A DNA stretch of 64,000 nucleotides, from the NCBI GenBank assembly GCA_950295325.1, contig OX485808.1:18312527-18376526 (forward strand), given 5' to 3'. Made by a program: the position numbers and the translations under genes. Shown here piece after piece: positions 21,972-32,600 of this stretch. Under the pieces are notes generated by a model. That model ran no database searches. It saw only the letters and a list, made by a program, of their open reading frames with translations, and was not told the origin of the DNA. The DNA comes from Polytrichum commune (Eukaryota > Streptophyta > Polytrichopsida > Polytrichales > Polytrichaceae). Each line of letters starts with the position of its first letter. Position 1 is the first letter of the stretch.

Positions 21972-24900
21972 TTACAGCCGAATTACAATGCCGGCTACAT
22001 CATCCGTTACACCTTTCTCTTGGGCAACTCGAATAAGTTTCTTCATAATCTCTTCTGGTGTGGCATTCTCCCTGAACAAGAGAAATTTCATGAGAATAAG
22101 AGACTCAAATGCAAAGTGGTGTAAATTTCTCAGTTTATGGTGCTGTGAAGAAACTAATGTAGAAATAATGTCAAAGAAAAGAGTTACCCTGCAGCGAGGC
22201 AGATGTCCACAACTTCTTGATTTCCCAACTCCCAGAGACCATCTGTTCCCAAAATGATCATCTGATCCTCTGCACAAAAAGTGGAAAGACTGATCAGTTT
22301 AGGAAGTGCGCTGGCATGAATAAGTGCCCCTTTGCCACATGTACTTAGGGTATATGGTCACTCTTTTTAATTGGACACCTACAGTTTAGTGATGTGTGGC
22401 AAGGCTTGTTGTCAAGAAAGGCTACCAAAAAGACAAGTATTACACTGAGATCAGACAATGTGCTCAAAGTATATCAACCATTCTAGATTCATGAATCAAC
22501 ACAATTGGGAGGTCCTATGTGATCAGAAAGAGAATCTTCACTTTGACCTGTTACAACTTTTGCATCTCACTCAGATTCTGAAGCTTGAATTGGCAATCTT
22601 TGTGCTTATTATTTGCTAACAGATTGAGAAAATTCCCATTCCGATCCAATAGCCAAAATTGTTTGTGGATTTGGAAGTGCCCACAATAAAGATACAAAAT
22701 AGACAACCAGATTACAGAGGGTTATTGATGATATTATACCAGGAGTGAGTGTCTCCACAGTGACATGTGGTTCAGCTGTCAGTCCAAATCCTCCACGAGC
22801 TCCTTCAGCCTTGTTATCCGACCAACTGGAAAAACAAATTGTTGTGCGTTCAAGTGTAAGCCGATTCCGGCAATTGAACAACATGCTCAACCAAGCAGAA
22901 AGTGAATGTTCGCATCTGGTGATGTACATAGAGACCACCCTATTGAGGTGAAACTTGTGTCAGGCAGGTACCTCTTCAAGTATACATCTCCAAATGCCCG
23001 TGACAAAGCTAGTAGACCGCCAACTCGCCATGTTCCTTCCACATTTACAACCTGCCAAATCAGAACATGGGTAGTAGTCATGAACATATCAACAAATTCA
23101 TAGTGAGATCTGGTTAGTAAAAAATGTAGAGTCTGACAAGTGTGAATACATGCGCACTGCACTATATATCTGAATATGAACATTAGACTAATTATCATGC
23201 GCCACATTACTTTTCTGGTACCACCTTTTCTCACTAATGTTTACTATTGTGGGCCACATGATTTATCACAAGCGTAGATTAATATGGGTCAGAGCAACAT
23301 AAAAATTGGTTGACACTAGTTATGACAAGAGCTTCACTACACTGATTATCCCATTTAGTGAGGGTGGGCTAATAGTACATGTGGGAAATTAGTGAAGGTG
23401 ATACTAAAGTTCTTTACGCTATGAAATTAGTGCCACCACAGATCTAGGGTTTTGGGAGTCCAAAGTGTCAAAGTGCCGGAAACTCTCAATGCAAGCTCTC
23501 TCTTCAGTGTCTTAGTGGTAGGAGCTGCCTCAGGAGTGAATGGTGCTGACTAAGAAGAAGAAGCCTCTTCGAGCTCACCAAAACAAATTATGCACTCTAC
23601 AAACACCTTAGAGCACGCCTTAATTTTCTTGAAATGTGTGGTTGAGCATGAAATTAGTATCACTCAGTAAGTAATTCAGCTCTCACTAATTTTGAGATTT
23701 GGCAAAATAGTGCGTGTTTCAGGAATTAGTACCACACGCACTAAATGGGATAATCAGTGCATTGAAGGCTATGATGAGATGCCGCCAAGTGTAAAGACAA
23801 CTGGGTTTGGCAAGAATGTAACTTACAAGTGGCTTCTTTGGCGTGGGGTTCCTTGCTTCAATCCGCTTTCTTTCCTCCTCAACATCTGGCTGCAAATGTG
23901 TTTCAGTACAGGTTACTTTCAAGGCTGCAGTTTAGTTACTTGAAAAAGTGAGCACAAAACCGAGCACAAACACTAGGCCACCTTCTCTCTTTGGGTCCTA
24001 ATTCTCAGATTGTACACATATATTTTGCAAAAAATAAATAAATCCGACAATTTTGTAACTGATCCGCTGAACCTCGAAATCTTTAAAACTAACTACCAAA
24101 TTGCAATTGTTCTGGAGAATAATTATGTTCCACAAGTTTTTTTGTTTCTCCTTATCACAATGGTAGCAATATTGCCATTCCGTTATTAGTGCAGTCCATT
24201 AACCACCAAGGATGTGAAACTGCACAGGTTGTCTCCGTGATTTGATCTGCTTTACCTTATGATCTACAGTCAATTGAATTGCCTGTCCACCGCGAACAAT
24301 GACAATCCTTGCATCTCCAATGTTGGCTGCCACCAGCACGTTCTTGCCATCTAAAAAAATGCGGAAATGACCCAATGTCCGAGGTTAGGGGAGAATATTT
24401 CTAGCAAAATAAGCCTCAGAAGCATTGAGATTATATTTAGTTCATGACCATTGCACTCCACCAATGTTCTTGCGCAATATAATAGGTGTTATGGTCTCTT
24501 TAAGAACTTTAGGTGATTTGAGACTAATGTGTCTCGATTTTGCCTGTTTGGAAACCACTCTCTTAAATAAGATTGATTTGGTTCCACTACCTGACCCACT
24601 TGCATACAGGTCCGTGATAGACTTCTAACCACGACGAGGAAGAATAAAATATGTGAATACACTATCATACAATTGGAAAGTTACTGAAAATCACCTGATT
24701 CAGGTAGAAGAACCGCTGTTGCTGCTGTAGATCCACACTTTGATCCCCCAAGTCCACGCTCTCGCATGGCTCCAAACAAGCCCTTGGGCTGGGCCTGTTA
24801 TAAGAAAACCCATACGCAAGAAATTAGATCACCCAAAATTCTCTATCAAAGTATTTTCTATTTAATTATTTGCACCTTTGATAGTTCACAACTCACCTAC

Positions 24901-27097
24901 TTAGCAGCATGAGTAAATAACTGGGGGACTGGCCCTCTTGATTGTGACTGTTTCTGTCACAGTGCTTGACATTTGCGAGAATTTAAAAAAACACGGAGGT
25001 CATGTTATAAACAGGCAAACATCCTCTCAGTGACCAAATGCCATAGAAGAAACACGACGCATTCTTCATGAGCGTATTATAAAGGGCGGCTGTATCCATA
25101 ACAGTAGAAAAAACAGCTAGCCCAAGTACGTACCAAGGTGATCTGATCAATTTCAAGGTAGGCAGCTGTTGTCGCTCGAATGAGGTTAGAGTCTGTACAC
25201 AACAGAGATATCCTTATGAGTATTGATGTACAAACATCAACAGATAAAGGTAATCAGTAACCAAAAAATCAAAATCAAAAGAGGTAGTTAATCCGAAGCG
25301 TTAGACTGTAAACACAACAGACTGTAAACTTGGTGCAATAACAAAAGGCAACCATTAAGAAAGAGATAAAGATTCGGAGACATATTCTCCAAGGCCGGTG
25401 AATAGACTAAGAACAATCCATCCAAAAGCCCCTCAGATTCTCGAAGTTACCTGCCAATTTCTTCTTATATATTGGCCACACACTTGTCTTCAACATCCTG
25501 AAATCATTCACGTGCAGTATCCATGAGACATCACACTATTGAATTTACAAACCAGATGGTCACATCTCCTTCCCATGATTGATTGGGAAAAGTAATGTGA
25601 TTCAGTATACATAATGTTATGCAAAAACAAATTGGGCTTACTCTGAAACAGCATTTCCTCCATGTCCATCATAAACCCCAAAAAAGGCGGGTTCCTTGCC
25701 GTTTGGATCTACTACGATGCTGTAAGTGTCCTCCATGTTTGTTCTCCCTGTCCCTTGCATTGCTGCTCCACCATAGCTTCTATCCATACCACGTTTCAAG
25801 AAAACTCAGGAGGCTAGAAACAAGGAACTTCGCTGATTGTGTAACTCATCAGCGCCTTTTCCCATGTAGCAATATGTTTCCCTGTCTACCAATTCCTACA
25901 TCTTTCAAATTATACTAACAAAAAGATTGTGCTAGTTGCTAGGAAGCCGACTTTTAAGATATCTTCAATCATGATGACTTGTTTCTCAATTCGTGATCTC
26001 ATAGTCCTATAAAATGGCTGCAAATAGGAAATGCCATTCTCCATCCCATGAGTATATTATGATAAGCACGCACCGTTCCTTCAGAAGTAGGGCACAGCAT
26101 GGTGCACACACAGTTTTTCGGTCTTTGCTAAACTCCAGACTTATCTCTGCACATCCCCACCCCCTGCACCCCAAAGCCTTATTCCAATTTTTTCTGGTAG
26201 CAAGAATTTCATCAGTATAGATAGATGATCCTATGGAGCCTGATAGCTTAAAAATAAAATTACATTAGATTCACGTAGAGTGACAAAATTGGTATTCTAT
26301 ACAAGGTGCATTCGACTTTCAAAGATTGGTGATTCTTTGCAAGGAGCACGGCGCAACGGAAGGAACTCTCTATGATGAGGTATCTGGCTGAAGAAAAACT
26401 TGCCTGGCCGTTGAGATATACTTTGAACTCCCAGAGGTTGTGTGCCAGTAAGGAATGTGGTTGTGGACAACCTTGCACTGCGGCTTCCGGCCTACATCAG
26501 TACAAGCACATGTCAATGAACTCTCTATCTTCACATTTTTAAAACAGATTGTTTACCCATTCCTTCACCCAAAATTAATGGGTTGTCAAATTGAACATAA
26601 GACAGACGCATGGAGTGCATGCAATCTGAAATTTGAGAAACTCACAGTCGTTACCTCGTTCTTCTTCACATTCTTGAAACAACTTGTTTACCTATTTCTT
26701 TTGAGAAACTCACAATCACTCCCTCATTATTCATCACATTCTTGACAGATTGTCTACCGATTGCCCAGAATAATTGGGTGGCCACCACTGAGACACAATT
26801 TTTTGAAACATTTTCCAGCCAAATTGAACATACGACATACGGATGAAGTGCGGGCAATCTGAAATTTGACATATTCTTGAAACAGATTGATTACCCATTC
26901 CTTTACCCAGAATGAATGGGTGACTACCACTAAGACACAACGTCTGGAAGCAAATTTCATCCAAATTGAACATAAGGCAGACACGCATGAAGTGCAGAAA
27001 ATCTGAAACATGAGAAACTCACGACCACAGATACGTGCTGCCGGGCCAAGCCAGGCTGACAGTAGCTCCCTTGCACCGAAGTCATCGCCATAGCCAT
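21972..27097 (-). CDS. Protein phosphatase 2C, probably plastid-targeted (12 exons)
   Basis: A Mn/Mg-dependent Ser/Thr phosphatase of 345 residues. Exons: 27097-27023, 26491-26404, 25804-25642, 25497-25451, 25192-25134, 24794-24695, 24350-24256, 23889-23827, 23051-22972, 22825-22740, 22269-22188, 22071-21972; phases join exactly (1038 nt). Visible PP2C motifs: NMED (77-80), FGVYDGHGG with the metal-binding Asp near 100, GSKCGSTAATAVLL, ANIGDARIVI, TVDHKPD, GLLALSRAFGD, ILGTDGLWE (about 292-299) and the last metal ligand in VTDDVAGIVI (Asp 336). Residues 1-54 (MAMAMTSVQ...) are rich in Ser/Thr/Arg, poor in acids and resemble a chloroplast transit peptide. Exon 2 most simply ends at a GC donor (CAG/GCAAGT); a weaker GT donor 12 nt upstream also keeps phase. 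I cannot assign a subfamily. Intron 8 carries a MITE. Confidence 0.88.
23340..23759. mobile_element. MITE-like element with 21-bp perfect terminal inverted repeats, in a PP2C intron
   Basis: 23340-23360 (CACTGATTATCCC...TTTAGTG) is the exact reverse complement of 23739-23759. Subterminal pairs (GGTGATACTA near 23400 and TTAGTATCACT near 23650) are also inverted. No coding content; a clear target duplication was not identified. It lies between exons ending at 23827 and starting at 23051. Confidence 0.65.
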
Positions 27098-29635
27098 GGC
27101 TGTGCCTGCTGCTCCCCTTACAAAACTGCAACCCACCCAAAAACCCCCACATTGGTTCAATTCAGAACAGGGGAGGACCCATATCCATACCCAGAAGAAA
27201 AGCTCCAGAACTCAAGTGCTCCACACATGCAATTCAAGCTAAGATCATCACCATATCAAGCCTTCTAAAGAAATTGAAATTCCTCCCACCACTCTTGGGA
27301 GCTCCGGGCTGGTACCTTCGAATTCAGGGTTTGGGGATTCCTTCTTGAAATTGAAGCTGCGCAATGTGCTGATGAAATTGTTGGCAATCTGCAATGTTGA
27401 AATGCCAGGAGTGTGGCTCTCGGTGTGAGGAAGTCAGTCAGTCCTCCATCTCCTTCACTCTTTGGTTCTGGATGGGGGAGGGGAGGGGAGAAGAGGGGTG
27501 ATGGATGGATGAGACTGGGATGATGGATGAATGTGACGGATGAAGCATGCTTCTGTTAAAAGAAACCAAATCCAGAAATGCATGAAATTTCCCAACTCCT
27601 CCAGAATTGTGAGGTAGCTCACTTTATGCTAGAGTGCAAGTTGAGAGCTTGAACTTGCAATTTTTGGGAGTTTGATACTTGGAGTTGACAAGCTTTCATT
27701 CATAGTTCAAGTTCTCGAAAGTTTGAGCAAATCTAAAGTGGTCATGTTCGAATTGAGATATCAAGGTGGGGGGGAGTGTGATTCTAAGCAAAGGAACACA
27801 CATGGCAAGCCAAAGAATGCTTGAAAGGCCATTGACTTGGGGTCCACTCTTGACATTCATAATCGATTGCTCATCCAAGAGTAGAAGGGTTGTTAGAATT
27901 GTCACAATTGTTCAACCACAAAGGCATGATATCATCCATGTTTCCCAAATTTTGTGCATGAGCTGATTAGTTATGATTGATAACCAACTCGAGTAGGTGG
28001 ATGACTTGCCTCTCCTACGGCTCATCATCCACTCTCCTCTGATTGGTTACCCAATCCACACCCAACTTCCATAAGTTCAAACTCTCAAAAATTCCCAAGC
28101 AACATCCATGAAGTAGCTTGGGATTCTGACCAAGAGGCTTGTGAAAAGTGAAGGAGTACTTATCGTAGCCGTTTCACATGAGATCTATCAAAGTGTTGTC
28201 TAAAAGATTTGTAGGCTTGGTAAAAGTTTCAACCCTCAAGTTGAAAGCTCAACTGTAAAGTGGATTCCAATGAACAAGCATGCATGAGAGGTCCCTGCCA
28301 ACGAGAAGGCTCAATTTTTTAAGCTCTCAAACTTTGAACTCCCAATCTCTCTAAAATAGATGTGTCTTATTCATTTACCTTTTGTTGTTTGCTACCTTAC
28401 ACTTCTCAGATTTGTGAGATTGAAATGCCAATGTGAACCTAGAATGATCACCAAATTTTGAACACATAGTCCCATCTCTTTTAAACACATATCTTATTGG
28501 TGTCTGTTCTTAGATCTGCACCTAACCGCCCACCACTCAAATATAGCTGTTTAATGAAGATGTGTAACCGAATTAGGCCCTCTACCTTACTATAAAGGGG
28601 GCCTAGGAAGTTTGCAAAGGCAAGGTAGCCTAAAGCTCAGGTTTCTGAACTATGAGGCAAGCATGTAGTTGACATCACCTGTACACCACCATACCATCAC
28701 AGCTCCCCGAGAGAGCAAATGTGTCTGTTGAGTATGTGACTCAAGAGCCTTGATTTCGAACTTTTTTGTTTTGTTTTTGTTTTTTGTTTCTTTCAAGTTT
28801 GGTTTTTTGTTCTTATCAACACATTATTGTGTTTCCCTTGCAACACATTATTGGGCACCTTGCTATGTTTGAGAACTAAATTGTATCACCCAGGATCTAC
28901 AATCACACTGGGTTATTTCTCGGTAAAAAATGCAGCGAAAAATAGCAACTGCACCTTTCCACATGTATGTGTAGTTAGCATGTGTATATACTTTCTCAAT
29001 CTGGTGTGACGCATTTCTGGCTGAAGAGATTTAATGTTGTTATACAAAGTAGCTTCTCGCATCATTGTCATCTATATGAACGGCACTTTGATGCATTCAG
29101 GTAACCTATTCAATCATCAAACAGGTTTCAAGCAATCTTCAAGGAGAGATTAAATATTGCTATACAAAGCACCGTCTCGCATCATTGGCATCTCTATGAC
29201 ACTTTTGGGCATACGTTCAGGTAACCTATTCAGAACAACCTACTGTGTATTGCAAAAGGAAATGCACAAGCGAAAAAGATCTGTGCATTGAGAGTATTCT
29301 TCGACACCCGACTTCTGTACATTTGCAGCGATCTTCAAGGAGTTTTCCCCTTTGCAACACATAATTACTAAATGTATCACCCAGGGATCTGCAATCACAC
29401 TGGATGGTTATTGTCGGTCAAAAATGCAGCGCAAAAACGGCAAACCACACCTGCTCGCAGGTACGTATACTAGTTGAAGCATGTATGTACATACTTCCTC
29501 AATCTGGTGCGATCCATTTCCGTTTCCGTTTCCAGCTGGAGACATTAAAAATTGTTATAATACAAAGTACACCCTCTCGCGTCATCATCATTGGGCATCT
29601 GTAATGACAGACACTATAATGACAAGAAGAAGAAG
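27098..29635. other. Intergenic between the PP2C start and FTSH4 stop; dispersed and tandem repeats
   Basis: No gene seen. 27850-28055 is a copy of the 150-bp family found at 39831-40330. 28455-28560 is one of five copies of a short dispersed motif (ACACATAGTCC...TTAAACACAT). 28885-29065 is duplicated at 29376-29600 and a shorter tandem pair lies at 29020-29230; the latter copy adjoins the FTSH4 stop and probably forms its 3' UTR. Confidence 0.55.
28885..29600. repeat. Duplicated FTSH4 3'-flanking sequence
   Basis: TATCACCCAGGATCTACAAT at about 28885 recurs as TATCACCCAGGGATCTGC at about 29375; both are followed by AAAAATGCAGCG, CTCAATCTGGTG and a CTCTCGC(A/G)TCAT end. Offset is about 490 bp. 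The CTCGCATCATTG part is repeated once more at 29180. Confidence 0.65.
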
Positions 29636-32600
29636 CTATGTGCCGGCCGGGTGAGGCGCGGGTTTTTTGCCCACAGCGGCAGCCGCAGCGGCTTTGGCTG
29701 CAGTTGCTGCGGCCGCGGCAGCAGAGGCGTGAGGTGAGGGCGAGAGGTGGGGGCCGCTGGGACGGGCGCTCCAGGAAGTTTTCTCGTTCACCTGTGTGAG
29801 GAGGGACTTGATTTCGAGGCCGGTTAAGGTTTCGTGCTCGAGTAAATGGGCGGCGAGCGCGTGGAGCTCCTTTTGGTGGATGGTGAGAATTTGGCGCGCA
29901 TTTTCGTAAGCTCGCTGCAACAGTATTTTGACCTCGCTCTCGATCATCAACCGTGTTTCCGTACTCATCGACTTGCCGTCGTCTTCGTAGTTGTGCGCCA
30001 CAACACCGATCGCCTTGCTCATCCCATATTTGGTTACCATCTCCCGTGCGAGTTTCGTAGCCGAAATGATGTCAGACGACGCTCCTGACGTCACCTGCAA
30101 AAAGTGACATAGACGATGATTAGATTCAGAGGAACTTTTCCATTCCGAAGCCTGGTAAGGACGTCTTCTTTTCCATTCCAGCTTCAGGAGGGTGGCTTAA
30201 ACTCAAGGGCTTAAGCCAGATCCCATGGGAACTCCAACGTTAAGCTCCCTAAGGCCGGAATATACTCAGATGGGTGACTTTCGTAACACTTGATTTCCGG
30301 TGCCCCCTACCACCTATGGTCCACTCCAATCATATGGGAAGGTTCACCTTTGAAAGGAGGCAGTAGTCATCGGGGTCTCCTAATGCCCGTTTCGGGATTA
30401 CATCTAGACTTACACCAACTCCAAAATGAAGCAACACCATAACTGCTCTGGTGGCAACATTGGAGTTGTTTTTCTTTCTTTCTTCTAGCTTCAAGAATAA
30501 ATTACCAAGAATCAAGGTCCTTGATTACATGAGCATAGTCAAGTGGCAATCCTTCATTTGTCGTCACTTCATTGTTGTCCCATCTGCAGTCATGAAGCCT
30601 TCCCCAATCTAATACCAAGATTCGATAATTGAGTGTGCCCCCCGAAATGGACTCAGTCATTCTTAGGTTATATGGATTAACCACGAATTATGCCAATTAC
30701 GCCGGTAGACTCCAACATTGGCTACTCAAGAATGTTATGTAACTCCAGATGTAATTGTTTAAGAAGGTTTATATGTATGGATAGTATATACCTCGCCTTC
30801 TCCAAAGACGAGCTCTTCCGCGACCCGACCGCCCATGCAAACGTCGAGGCGTGCGAGCATCTGCTTGCGTGAGAAGCTGGTCTCATCCTTATCCGGCAGC
30901 TGTGAAACCATGCCCAGTGCCATGCCCCGTGGAACGATGGTGGCCTTGTGCACTGGCAATGCGCCGTCCGTGTGGATGGCCACGAGTGCATGCCCGCCTT
31001 CATGGTACGCCGTCAGCCGCCTCGACTCCTCCGAAATCACGGCCGACTTGCGCTCGCTCCCCATCATGATCTTGTCCTTTGCAAATTCCAGGTCCAGCAT
31101 GCTCACGTCCTTCTGCCCCTCCATGGCTGCCTTCAAAGCCGCCACGTTCACCAGGTTTGCCAGGTCTGCACCTGAGAAACCCGGTGTTCCACGTGCAATG
31201 ATCGACATCTCCACATCTTCTGCTTTTGGCACCTGCCACAAATATTCCATAAGGTTGTAATAAATTGCAAACACTGCAAAAGAATCACAAGTGACAACAT
31301 TCCATTCAAAGCTCGGAAGCTCTTCTTATCGTTTTCATGTCAATTAAAAGGGATAGATCACATCGTATTCTCTGGGACATTCTGCACGATTCTACAGACA
31401 GAAGAACGAAACTCTGAACACTACAAAAGAATCAGATGACGCTATCCAAAGGCTTCGAAGCTCGTCTTATCGGTTTCATGAAGGAAGGATAGATCACATC
31501 GTATTCTCACATTCTCCACGCTCCTGCAGACACAATGACAAAACTCTGAACACTACAAACGAATCACAAGTGACATCGTCCAAAGCTAGAAAGCTCGTCT
31601 TATCAGTTTCATGAAGAAAGGATAGATCACATCCTCCGGGCTTCTACAGGCAGAATAACAAAACTTTGAACACTCAATTTTTTTTGTTGCTATGTAATTA
31701 ACTAAGGCAAATTCCAAACCCTACAAAAGAATCACAAGTGACTCCATCCAAAGCTCAGAAGCTCTTCTTATCGGTTTCACGAATAAAGGATAGATCACAT
31801 TCTCCAGGCTTCTACAGACAGAATAACAAAACTTTGTAACACTCAATTTTCGGCGTTACTATTTTATTCCACCAGCAAATACATATCAAGATGTAGGTAG
31901 GGGAGTCACTAACCTTTTGCATATGCGACTCCAGAATCTGTCTCCGCCCTTCAACATCGGGATTGGGAACAACAACATGGCGATCGAAGCGGCCAGGCCG
32001 CACTAATGCCTTATCCAAGGACTCAGGAAAGTTGGTTGCTGCAATCACTATGATGCCTTCATTTTGTTTAAACCCATCAAGCTCCACAAGTAACTGGTTG
32101 AGTGTCATCTTCATGTACTGCTGGTCCTTGGGATTACGGCTGCCGCCAATCGCATCAATCTCGTCCATGAAGATGATGCATGGTGACCTGCAATCCACCT
32201 GGTGGGTTCAGAATGTTTTTCTGCAGGGTTTACAAAAAGCCCGAAGTACAAGAACAAATTCACTGTTCACTTGAGGCCAATTTGATCAGTAAGACCACTC
32301 CACCACAAAGATGTACCCAACTTCAGGATGCATGTACTAACAAATACCAAAACCTTATACAACCACTGGTTAGCAGAGGGCCCTTAAGCCCGCACCTTCT
32401 TCCCCAAAGAGACCACATCCGACAGGAGTGCTTGTCCCATAGCCATGCTCCGTAAATCTGTCTCGGGTTTACATATGAGTTTGCGGTTATGATCAAGGTG
32501 AAGTCTTTAAATCACACCACACGTCATTTCTCTCCCTACAGCATTGATGCCTTTTAACACTAAAAATACCTTATACAGCCACTGTTTACCAGAGGGGCCC

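Noticed and set aside
23505-23600. tRNA-derived SINE (TCTTAGTGGTAGGAGCTG looks like a box A)
   Set aside because: No acceptable box B at the right distance and no poly(A) or repeat tail; it lies inside the TIR element at 23340-23759.
31270-31850. CRISPR-like array
   Set aside because: Units are 130-165 bp, diverged along their whole length, without short identical repeats and unique spacers, in a eukaryotic intron.
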